Source: an uncultured Treponema sp.
GTDB taxonomy: Bacteria > Spirochaetota > Spirochaetia > Treponematales > Treponemataceae
Assembly (NCBI GenBank): GCA_900317625.1
Contig: ONHK01000012.1
Span: 1-64,000 of the forward strand
Length of the DNA stretch: 64,000 nt
Direction of reading: 5' to 3'
Part shown: positions 42,511-49,930 of the stretch, one piece after another
How the letters are laid out: the number at the start of each line of letters is the position of its first letter
How positions within the stretch are numbered: position 1 is the stretch's first letter
Translations under genes and position numbers: made by a program
Notes under the pieces: generated by a model
Databases searched by the model: none
Told to the model about the DNA's origin: nothing
What the model saw: the letters and a program-made list of their open reading frames with translations, nothing else

Positions 42511-43290
42511 TTATTCTTCCGGCAGATTGAATGCTTTGCAGCTGTTTTTCCAAAGCTGAGTGCTGAGTTTTTCCAGGTCAATTTCAAGCATGTCTGCAAG
42601 GAATTTTGCTGTTGACGGAAGATACGCAGGCATAGTGCGTTTTCTTTCACGGTATTCTGCCGGAATCATGAACGGCGATTCTGTTTCAATAAGAATTCTT
42701 TCAAGCGGAATGTTCAGAACTGTTTCATGTAGATTTCTTGCGTTTCTGTAAGTTAAATTTCCGGCAAAAGAGAACCAGATGTTCATGTCGAGGCACTTTT
42801 TCGCGTATTCAGCATCTTCTGAATAACAGTGAAGGATTGCACCCGCGCTAGGAATTCTTTCTTTCAGAATGTCAAAAAGGTCTTTTCCTGCGTTTCGGTT
42901 GTGGATTATCACCGGCAAGTTATGCTTCTGCGCAATTTCAAGCTGAGTAATAAAAAGTTCAATCTGGGAGCGCTTGTCGCCGAACTGTTTGTAGTAATCC
43001 AGCCCGGTTTCACCAACGGCAACAACATTCGGTAGCTTTAAATATTCTTCTATTTTATTGATGTAATCTGTTCCCGGATTTGCGACTTCCGACGGAGCGA
43101 CTCCAACTGCATGATAAATTCCAGGAATTGCTTTTATCTGCGGATAAACCTTTGCAAAATCGTGCAGAGAATTATTAATGCTGACAATACGGCTTACTCC
43201 GGCAATTTTAGCTTGCTGAATTACACGTAATTGTTCGATAGGGTCATCGTAAATAAGCCCGATGTGAGCGTGAGTATCAAAAAATTGCAT
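42511..43290 (-). CDS. tatD: TatD family metal-dependent hydrolase (DNase)
   Basis: A 259-residue TIM-barrel hydrolase of the amidohydrolase superfamily. Metal-site motifs: FDTHAHIG at residues 4-11, VAVGETGLDYYKQFG, PVIIHNRNAG, ILHCYSED and LIETESPFM. TatD enzymes are Mg-dependent 3'-5' DNases/RNases. GGAAG precedes the ATG, and a good promoter is found upstream, divergent from the M23 peptidase gene. It is the first gene of a seven-gene minus-strand operon ending in pheS. Confidence 0.95.
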   Translation of the reverse strand: MQFFDTHAHIGLIYDDPIEQLRVIQQAKIAGVSRIVSINNSLHDFAKVYPQIKAIPGIYHAVGVAPSEVANPGTDYINKIEEYLKLPNVVAVGETGLDYYKQFGDKRSQIELFITQLEIAQKHNLPVIIHNRNAGKDLFDILKERIPSAGAILHCYSEDAEYAKKCLDMNIWFSFAGNLTYRNARNLHETVLNIPLERILIETESPFMIPAEYRERKRTMPAYLPSTAKFLADMLEIDLEKLSTQLWKNSCKAFNLPEE

Positions 43291-43368
43291 GGCTTTCTTC
43301 CAAAAGATTATTTTGTAGACAGGAATGTCTAAATAAAACGATACATTTTTTGTTCGTTTATACCGATA

Positions 43369-43397
43369 AAGATAATATAGGATTTTTTAGTTGTCAA
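43369..43397 (-). promoter_or_regulatory. Predicted promoter of the tatD operon
   Basis: Minus strand TTGACA, 17 bases, TATCTT, about 79 bases upstream of the tatD ATG. Confidence 0.65.
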
Positions 43398-43434
43398 CTT
43401 TTAAAATCTAATAAGAGAAAATTCGACATAAAAT

Positions 43435-43463
43435 TTGACAGTATGTAACTCACTTGTTATACT
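43435..43463 (+). promoter_or_regulatory. Predicted promoter of the M23-bactofilin operon
   Basis: A near-perfect sigma-70 promoter: TTGACA, 17 bases, TATACT, 45 bases before the TTG start of the peptidase gene. Confidence 0.8.
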
Positions 43464-43508
43464 AAAAAAATCGCGTGGTATTTTTTATAAATATTAACGG
43501 AGATTAAT

Positions 43509-44531
43509 TTGGCAAGAACACAAAGATATAAAAACATTGAAAAGAAGATTGCTTCAAACGTTCAGAATGGATTTGTTTCTTTTTTTAAGGCAATCGGTAA
43601 TTTCTTTGTAAAATTATTTAAAGTTTTCGATAGCAAACTCACAATAATGATTGTTCCGCATTCGCAGAGCAAGGTTATAAATATTCAGACGAATGTTTTT
43701 GCGCTTTCGTTTGGTCTTATTCTGGTTGTTGGAATTGTCACTTCATTTTTTTATTTTAATCGGCGCGCTGTTATTTCAAATACTGAAATTTCAAGACTTG
43801 TGAATAAAAACCGGGAGACGCTTGCAAGCCTGGATGAACTCCGCGATGAAAACACGAATTTGCTGCAGGCGGCAAAACGTTTTCAGAATTCTCTTTCGCA
43901 GTCACTTTCGCTTTTGGGACTGAACAGAAACAACAATGTTTCTCAGGCTTCCATGCAGGGTGGAGATTTGATGTCTTTGCTTGGCTCAAATGATTCTGCA
44001 AGCGGTTCTGTGAATGAAACTGTTGATGTTCGCTCTCTTACAGCATATCTTGAAGAGGCTGTACAGCCGATTGAGCAGATTGGAAAAATGCTCGATAACC
44101 AAAGTTCATTGTTCCGCGAGATTCCTAATATTTGGCCGGTAAATAATCCTAATGTTCATATTTCCCAGCAGTTTGGACCGACTATTCATGCGATTACAGG
44201 GCAGTGGTACATTCATAAGGGAATTGACTTTTCTACATGGCGTTCCGGCGACCCGATTATGGCTACAGCGAACGGTCAGGTAGTGTCAGCAGGTTATGAC
44301 GCAAGTTTTGGTATAAATATTATTATTCGCCACAAACATGGTATGTATACACGCTATGCACACATGAGTGCAATGCGCGTAAAAAGAGGTGAATATGTAA
44401 ACCAGGGACAAGTTATCGGTTATATCGGAAATACTGGTGTAACAACTGGTCCGCACCTTCATTATGAAGTTCATATTGGTTCAGACGTAGTAGATCCTTT
44501 AAAATATATCAATATCAAGTTTTCTAAATAG
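43509..44531 (+). CDS. Membrane-anchored M23 peptidase (LytM-type endopeptidase)
   Basis: A 340-residue protein. A basic cytoplasmic N-terminus (1-62) leads to one transmembrane helix (about 64-83), a periplasmic coiled coil (about 90-135), a linker and a C-terminal LytM domain (about 205-335). Zinc ligands are present: H236 and D240 in HKGIDF, and H316/H318 in GPHLHYEVH. It should cleave peptidoglycan cross-links. The start is a TTG with GGAG six bases upstream. It precedes a bactofilin gene by six bases; M23-bactofilin pairs act together in cell-shape control in several bacteria. Confidence 0.93.
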   Translation: MARTQRYKNIEKKIASNVQNGFVSFFKAIGNFFVKLFKVFDSKLTIMIVPHSQSKVINIQTNVFALSFGLILVVGIVTSFFYFNRRAVISNTEISRLVNKNRETLASLDELRDENTNLLQAAKRFQNSLSQSLSLLGLNRNNNVSQASMQGGDLMSLLGSNDSASGSVNETVDVRSLTAYLEEAVQPIEQIGKMLDNQSSLFREIPNIWPVNNPNVHISQQFGPTIHAITGQWYIHKGIDFSTWRSGDPIMATANGQVVSAGYDASFGINIIIRHKHGMYTRYAHMSAMRVKRGEYVNQGQVIGYIGNTGVTTGPHLHYEVHIGSDVVDPLKYINIKFSK

Positions 44532-44537
44532 GAATAT

Positions 44538-44948
44538 ATGGCATTTCGTTCAGATGATATTTCAATAAATACGTTAATCGGAAACGGTTCTTTTATAAAA
44601 GGAAATATGCGTGTCAATGGTTTTATCCGCATTGATGGCGATATTGACGGAGATATTGATACTGACGGAGCTGTTATTATAAGCGAAAAGGCAAAAATCC
44701 GTGGAAATCTTACCGCAAAGTCTGCGATTGTTGGTGGAATTGTGTTGGGCGATATTTCTGCGAAAGAGGGTGTAAAACTTCTTTCTTCTTCTGCGGTGAT
44801 TGGAAATATCATTACAAAAAAAGTTCAAATGGAAGATGACGTTATTTTTCAAGGTCATTGTATTTCCATTTCTGATGAAGAACGGTTTGAAGAGGCAAAG
44901 AAATATTTCCTTCAGCAAAAAGCGATTCGTGACAAGGCAGTTTTTTGA
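44538..44948 (+). CDS. Bactofilin
   Basis: Polymer-forming cytoskeletal protein of 136 residues. The central region (about 15-105) has the regular beta-helix pattern of the family: SFIKGNMRVNGFIRIDG, DIDTDGAVIISEKAKIRG and KSAIVGGIVLGDISA. The C-terminal tail is charged. AGGAATAT precedes the ATG. The stop codon overlaps the ATG of the next gene (TGATG). The adjacent M23 peptidase suggests a role in positioning cell-wall hydrolysis in the helical cell. Confidence 0.95.
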   Translation: MAFRSDDISINTLIGNGSFIKGNMRVNGFIRIDGDIDGDIDTDGAVIISEKAKIRGNLTAKSAIVGGIVLGDISAKEGVKLLSSSAVIGNIITKKVQMEDDVIFQGHCISISDEERFEEAKKYFLQQKAIRDKAVF

Positions 44949-45502
44949 TGGGCGAATTTGATGTATTAAATTCATCGCTGTATTTTTCAGCTGCCTCGGC
45001 TGCTTCGCAAAAAGCACAAAAAGAGCAGAATAAATTAAAATCTGAAAAGGCAAAAAAATCTTCTTTTGAAAATATTATGAAAAAAGAAGAGGAGCTTGTT
45101 GAGCTGGCAAACGCAGGACTTCCTGTTGAAATAGCCGGGCTTTCGCTGGAAGAAGCGGTGGTTTATCTAAAAGATGCGGTTGATATGGCCGCGGATAAGC
45201 TTTCGGATTCTGCAAATGAAAAAAATATTGCCACTTTTAGAAAAGCGGTCGGGCAATTCATAAAATATATTGAAAAAAATAATTACGAAATCAAAAGTCG
45301 AAAAAGATTGGGAGTTTCCCACCGAAAATCAGTTTATTTTGAGGAAAAAAGACCGGTTGATCCGCTTTTTCAGGTGCGAGTTATAGATAAAAAACTTGAT
45401 GAACTTGCGCTGATGGTTCTTCAGAATCATGCTGATAAATTAAATTTGCTGTCAAAAATTGAAGAGATTAAAGGGCTGCTTGTGGATTTTTTGGCGGAAT
45501 AA
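44948..45502 (+). CDS. YaaR-like protein (DUF327)
   Basis: A 184-residue helical protein, polar throughout and without signal peptide. The pattern GLSLEEAVVYLKDAVDMAADKL followed by ATFRKAVGQFIKYIEKNNYEI and FQVRVIDKKLDELALMVLQN is typical of DUF327/YaaR. Function unknown. The ATG overlaps the bactofilin stop, so translation is coupled. In Bacillus, yaaR lies near yaaT, and here too the next gene is the YaaT/RicT homologue. Confidence 0.8.
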   Translation: MGEFDVLNSSLYFSAASAASQKAQKEQNKLKSEKAKKSSFENIMKKEEELVELANAGLPVEIAGLSLEEAVVYLKDAVDMAADKLSDSANEKNIATFRKAVGQFIKYIEKNNYEIKSRKRLGVSHRKSVYFEEKRPVDPLFQVRVIDKKLDELALMVLQNHADKLNLLSKIEEIKGLLVDFLAE

Positions 45503-45529
45503 GGTATAATTAGGAAGTTTAGTAAAAGT

Positions 45530-46444
45530 ATGAGTGATATTTTTGAAGAAGATATAGATGAAAACGAAAATCTTTCGTCATTGGAAGATGATGGTGACAA
45601 CAGCCACGAAGAGGAATATGTTTTTGATACTCCGTTGTGCGTGCTGAAACTTGACTATTCATGCGAAACTGTTTACGCAAAGAATGAAAAGAAAATTGAT
45701 GTCCGCGTTGGTGAAAAAGTTATTATTCCTACCAGATACGGCAAAGATATGGCAAAATTCATTGGACTTTCAAAAAAGCCGATGGGAATAAAGCCTTCTG
45801 ATGTTGTTGTTATTGAACGTAAGGCGACTGCTGAAGATCTTGAGAAAGAGGCTGAAAACAACGCAAAGGAAAAAGAAGCTTTCGGCATTTTTAAGGAAAA
45901 AGTTGCGCTTCATAAACTTGATATGAAACTGATTTCAGTTCATTTTTTGGTTGATGAGCCAAAAGCCTTGTTCTTTTTTAGTTCAGAAAACCGCGTTGAT
46001 TTTAGGGAGCTTGTAAAAGATTTGGTGAGCGTCTTTAAGATGCGGATTGAACTGCGTCAGATTGGCGTTCGTGATGAATCGCGCATTATTGGCGGTTTGG
46101 GGGCTTGTGGAAGACCTTTCTGTTGCCATGGAATCAGCGACAAGTTGCGTCCGGTTTCAATTCGTATGGCAAAAGACCAGAATCTTTCCTTGAATTCAAT
46201 GAAAATCAGCGGACAGTGCGGGCGGTTGCTTTGCTGTCTTTCTTATGAATTTGACTGGTACAGCGAGGCGCGTAAAAAACTGCCGGCTGAAGGTGTTCAT
46301 ATTTATTACGACGGAACAAATTTCAAGATTTCAGAAGTTAATCTGCTTACAAATATGGTAAAAATGCTTGGTGATGACGGACGTTTGCTTGAAGTTAATG
46401 CAAAACGTTTTTCTCGCGAAAACAACAAGTGGAAAATCAACTAG
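45530..46444 (+). CDS. PSP1 domain protein, RicT (YaaT) homologue
   Basis: A 304-residue protein. An acidic N-terminus (1-30) precedes the PSP1 domain. Clustered cysteines, GACGRPFCCHG and SGQCGRLLCCLSYE at about 185-240, match the RicT family, whose members take part in an Fe-S-containing complex that modulates RNase Y in Bacillus. GGAAG precedes the ATG. It ends the M23-bactofilin-yaaR-ricT group and is convergent with the PilZ-like gene, with only two bases between their ends. Role in this organism inferred only. Confidence 0.9.
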   Translation: MSDIFEEDIDENENLSSLEDDGDNSHEEEYVFDTPLCVLKLDYSCETVYAKNEKKIDVRVGEKVIIPTRYGKDMAKFIGLSKKPMGIKPSDVVVIERKATAEDLEKEAENNAKEKEAFGIFKEKVALHKLDMKLISVHFLVDEPKALFFFSSENRVDFRELVKDLVSVFKMRIELRQIGVRDESRIIGGLGACGRPFCCHGISDKLRPVSIRMAKDQNLSLNSMKISGQCGRLLCCLSYEFDWYSEARKKLPAEGVHIYYDGTNFKISEVNLLTNMVKMLGDDGRLLEVNAKRFSRENNKWKIN

Positions 46445-46446
46445 GA

Positions 46447-47373
46447 TTATTTTTCGTTTTTATCAATATTTTCTATAAGATTGTTCAGGTCTGTTAATGC
46501 TTCAAGGTTCGGCTTTTGGAAATTCTTTCTTTGTCTTGTTGCGGAGCTGAAAAGTTTATCTAAAAGTTCTGAGCAGTTATCGACCATGATTTCATAAATT
46601 TTTGGAATCAGAAGTTTTTTGTTTGAAAAATCCAGTCCGCCTTGTCCAGATTTTGTTGAAAAGGCAAAAACGTAAAGTATTCCGGCTTCTGTGTTTCGGG
46701 TTATGTAAAGAACTGCGTCAGAATGAAAGCGCAAACCTTTTATTGTAAACGCAATATCTTGAATTTTCTCGTATTGGGCGATTTCCGCCATTCCTTCTGG
46801 AAGAGTTACGGAAAAGTGCGAGATGCTTATGTCATTCAGATTTCCTTGAACAATTCCTGTTTCTTCTGAGACAAACTGAAATTTGCAGTTGTTTGTGCAG
46901 ACCGCGCGAACGTTTTTTCGTCGGCCGGCAGCCTGATTTGCGTAAAGCATTCTTTCAATAAGCTCAAAATTGTTCTTTTTTTGATATTCAAGCTGGATGC
47001 AGCCGCAATGAATTCCAATCGTGTAAAGATACAGTTTTTCAATAGAGGCTTTTTCTGCTGGGGTCTGTCTTTTTGAATAGGTTACGCCAAATTGCGCTTC
47101 CGGATATTTTTCCTGGAGCTGGCTTATAAGGCGAGGCCATGTGTTGTCCTGCAGCGGTGCGTCAATATTGAAGAAAAGAATCGAATCCTTGAAAATTGAA
47201 AGAATTATATCGATTTTTATTTCTATCGGAAGAAAAATGTCTGTATCGATGAAATAACATTCGTAACCGAGTGTCAGGTATTCTTCAAGATATGTCTGCG
47301 GAAACAATGAGCGGTCAGGCGCGATAAAGAAGGTTTTTCTACCTTTTACTATTTCATCAACAAGGTTACTCAT
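46447..47373 (-). CDS. Two-domain protein with a degenerate PilZ-like domain
   Basis: A 308-residue cytoplasmic protein. Residues ~1-140 form an alpha/beta region (KTFFIAPDRSLFPQTYL; FFNIDAPLQDNTWPRL) that recalls a receiver-like fold. Residues ~145-250 look like PilZ: AAGRRKNVRAVC gives the RxxxR-type loop and NDISISHFSV stands where the (D/N)xSxxG motif is expected, with His instead of Gly. Binding of c-di-GMP is therefore possible but not assured. The ATG has GGAG upstream. The gene is divergent from tex. With the diguanylate cyclase in this window it may belong to c-di-GMP signalling. Confidence 0.65.
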   Translation of the reverse strand: MSNLVDEIVKGRKTFFIAPDRSLFPQTYLEEYLTLGYECYFIDTDIFLPIEIKIDIILSIFKDSILFFNIDAPLQDNTWPRLISQLQEKYPEAQFGVTYSKRQTPAEKASIEKLYLYTIGIHCGCIQLEYQKKNNFELIERMLYANQAAGRRKNVRAVCTNNCKFQFVSEETGIVQGNLNDISISHFSVTLPEGMAEIAQYEKIQDIAFTIKGLRFHSDAVLYITRNTEAGILYVFAFSTKSGQGGLDFSNKKLLIPKIYEIMVDNCSELLDKLFSSATRQRKNFQKPNLEALTDLNNLIENIDKNEK

Positions 47374-47452
47374 TTAAACTCCAAAATAATCAAAATATTG
47401 TATCACAAAAATCTTTACTTAGGGGAAAAAATTACGTTAAAATCAAAATAAT

Positions 47453-49843
47453 ATGGAATTTACACAAGAAGCAATTGACGCATTGGCGGTCAATGAAGTT
47501 GAGATTATGAAAAAGATTGCTGAAGAACTCAATATTCGTATTCAGCAAGTTAGCGCGGTTATCAGTTTGATTCAGGAAGATTGTACAATTGCCTTTATCA
47601 GCCGTTACCGAAAAGAAAAGACAGGAAATTTGGATGAAGTTCAAGTTCGTGATTGCGACCATTTGTTCAAATCATATAAAAATCTTGAAGAACGTCGCCT
47701 TGAAATTGTAAAAGGTGTTTTTGCACAGGGAAAACTTACAGATTCGTTGTATGAGGCGATTATGTCGGCAACAACGCTTGCTGCGCTGGAGGATTTGTGG
47801 GCTCCATTCAAGAAGAAAAAGAAGACACGCGGAATGGTTGCTCAGGAAAAAGGACTTGAGCCTTTGGCTGACGCAATGCTTGTGATGGATGATTCTTCTA
47901 TAGAAAAAGAAGCTGAAAAATATGTAAAAACTGACGCTGAAGATTCTGCGCTTAATGTTGAAACCGCAAAAGACGCATTGGCTGGCGCGCAGGATATTAT
48001 TGCAGAGCGGGTTAGCCAGGAATCAGAAAACAGAACTGCAATCCACGATTTGTATATGGCAACCGGAAATATAGAGTCAAAAGGAATTGTTCCGGAAGGT
48101 CAGACGGAAGAGCAGGCGATGAAAACCAGCACTTACCAGATGTACTGGGATTATGCCGAGCCGCTGAATCAGGTGAAGCCACATAGAATTCTTGCGATGA
48201 ACCGTGCAGAACGCGAAGGTGCTTTGGAAGTTACAATCGATGTTGATGTTGACGCGGCAATTGATTTGATAACTAAAAAAACTGATATACATAATAAATA
48301 TCACAAAGAAGCAATTGAGGACGGAATTGTTCGTCTTCTTTCGCCGGCAGTTGTTCGGGAAATCCGTTCAAATGAATCTGATGATGCTGATGCGCACGGA
48401 ATTGGAATTTTCAGTGAAAACCTGAAAAATCTTTTGATGACACAGCCGATTAAGGGAAGCCGCGTTCTTGGCGTTGATCCTGGTTACAGAAACGGAACAA
48501 AATGTGCCGCGCTTGATGAAACAGGAAAATATCTTGGATTCTTTAAGATTTTCCAGGAGCAAGATCCGGAAGGCGCGTACAAGGCAATCAATGACGCGGT
48601 TGACAAGTATGATATTCAGGTTATTGCGGTTGGAAACGGAACTGGTTCCCAGGAAGTTCAGGCGATTGTTTCAAAAGTTATAAGCGAAAACTATGCGGAT
48701 TCTGATGTAAAATATACAGTTGTTGATGAATCTGGTGCTTCAGTTTATTCTGCTAGCCCGGTTGCCACAGAAGAATTTCCTGATTTGGACGTAATGGTTC
48801 GTGGAGCGATTTCTATGGGACGCCGTTTGCAGGATCCTCTTGCGGAACTTGTAAAAATTGATCCAAAGGCAATTGGTGTTGGTCTTTATCAGCATGATGT
48901 AAACCAAAAGAAACTTGCGGAACAGCTTGATGAAGTTGTAGGTTCGGTTGTAAACAATGTCGGTGTAAATTTGAACACAGCTTCTTATATGCTTTTGAAA
49001 TATGTTTCTGGAATCAATACTTCTACGGCAAAAAAAATCGTTGCTTACCGCGATACGAATGGTAAAATCATGAGCCGCGAAGAATTGAAGAAAGTTCCTG
49101 GCGTTGGCCCTAAGGCATTTGAGCAGTGCGCTGGATTCCTGAAAATTGCGGAAAGCGCAGATCCTTTGGACAACACTTGGGTTCATCCGGAAAACTACGA
49201 TGTTGCGCGCGAAGTTTTGCCTACTGTAAAAGCCGGCGGAAAAATCGACAATGAAACACGAAAAGCGCTTTGCGAAAAATACAACATTGGCGAAACAACT
49301 TTGAATGACATTATTGATGAACTTCAGAAACCGAACCGCGACCCTCGAGACGGTTATCCAGCTCCGATTATGCAGAAAGGCGTTGTTCAGTTTGAAGACC
49401 TTAAAGAAGGAATGAAAGTAACTGGAAAAATCAAGAATGTTGTTGATTTTGGAGCGTTTGTTGACATCGGTTTGCACGAAACAGCTTTGATTCATGTTTC
49501 TGAATTGAGCGATAATTTTGTTTCAGATCCGATGGAAGTTGTGAAAGTTGGCGATATTTTTGAATTTACAATTATTGGTCTTGACAAAGACAGAAAACGT
49601 ATTAGTCTTTCATTAAAAAGCGATGCTGCCAATAGAATCGGTGGAAATTCTGCTGCGGCAAAATCTTCTTCGGAAAAAACTGGTGAAAGGCGAAAAGTTG
49701 TTGTTGTAAAAAAAGGCGCAAAACCAGATTCTGCAAAAAATGGTCAGCGAAATGAAAAATTCGGTCAGCGCAGCGGCGGTAGAAATTACGGCAGCGATGA
49801 TGGAATGAGTTACAATCCGTTTGCGGCTTTGTTAAAAAAATAA
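47453..49843 (+). CDS. tex: Tex-family RNA-binding transcription accessory protein
   Basis: A 796-residue protein of the Tex/Spt6-like family: N-terminal helical region (IAEELNIRIQQVSAVISLIQ), YqgF-like domain (GVDPGYRNGTKCAALDETG near 340), helix-hairpin-helix region (REELKKVPGVGPKAFEQCAG) and a C-terminal S1 RNA-binding domain (GMKVTGKIKNVVDFGAFVDI). After the S1 domain comes a basic Gly/Ser/Lys tail of about 60 residues, a little longer than usual. A Lys-rich insertion is seen near residue 115. There is no strong ribosome-binding site. Probably a cytoplasmic, monocistronic gene. Confidence 0.95.
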   Translation: MEFTQEAIDALAVNEVEIMKKIAEELNIRIQQVSAVISLIQEDCTIAFISRYRKEKTGNLDEVQVRDCDHLFKSYKNLEERRLEIVKGVFAQGKLTDSLYEAIMSATTLAALEDLWAPFKKKKKTRGMVAQEKGLEPLADAMLVMDDSSIEKEAEKYVKTDAEDSALNVETAKDALAGAQDIIAERVSQESENRTAIHDLYMATGNIESKGIVPEGQTEEQAMKTSTYQMYWDYAEPLNQVKPHRILAMNRAEREGALEVTIDVDVDAAIDLITKKTDIHNKYHKEAIEDGIVRLLSPAVVREIRSNESDDADAHGIGIFSENLKNLLMTQPIKGSRVLGVDPGYRNGTKCAALDETGKYLGFFKIFQEQDPEGAYKAINDAVDKYDIQVIAVGNGTGSQEVQAIVSKVISENYADSDVKYTVVDESGASVYSASPVATEEFPDLDVMVRGAISMGRRLQDPLAELVKIDPKAIGVGLYQHDVNQKKLAEQLDEVVGSVVNNVGVNLNTASYMLLKYVSGINTSTAKKIVAYRDTNGKIMSREELKKVPGVGPKAFEQCAGFLKIAESADPLDNTWVHPENYDVAREVLPTVKAGGKIDNETRKALCEKYNIGETTLNDIIDELQKPNRDPRDGYPAPIMQKGVVQFEDLKEGMKVTGKIKNVVDFGAFVDIGLHETALIHVSELSDNFVSDPMEVVKVGDIFEFTIIGLDKDRKRISLSLKSDAANRIGGNSAAAKSSSEKTGERRKVVVVKKGAKPDSAKNGQRNEKFGQRSGGRNYGSDDGMSYNPFAALLKK

Positions 49844-49858
49844 TTTTATAAATGAATT

Positions 49859-49891
49859 ACAAATCTGGTGCGTTTTTCGTGCCAGGTTTGT
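49859..49891. other. Perfect 14-pair hairpin between tex and a lipoprotein gene
   Basis: ACAAATCTGGTGCG and CGTGCCAGGTTTGT pair fully (with G-U pairs) around a five-T loop. No T-run follows, so it is not a typical terminator; it may block read-through or stabilise an mRNA end. Confidence 0.6.
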
Positions 49892-49930
49892 AAAATCTCA
49901 AAAATCAAATCATTTATTGTGGAGAGATTT

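Noticed and set aside
42510..42650. 47-residue N-terminal extension of the tRNA-dihydrouridine synthase
   Set aside because: It overlaps the end of tatD in another frame and the family normally begins near the ATG at 42509.
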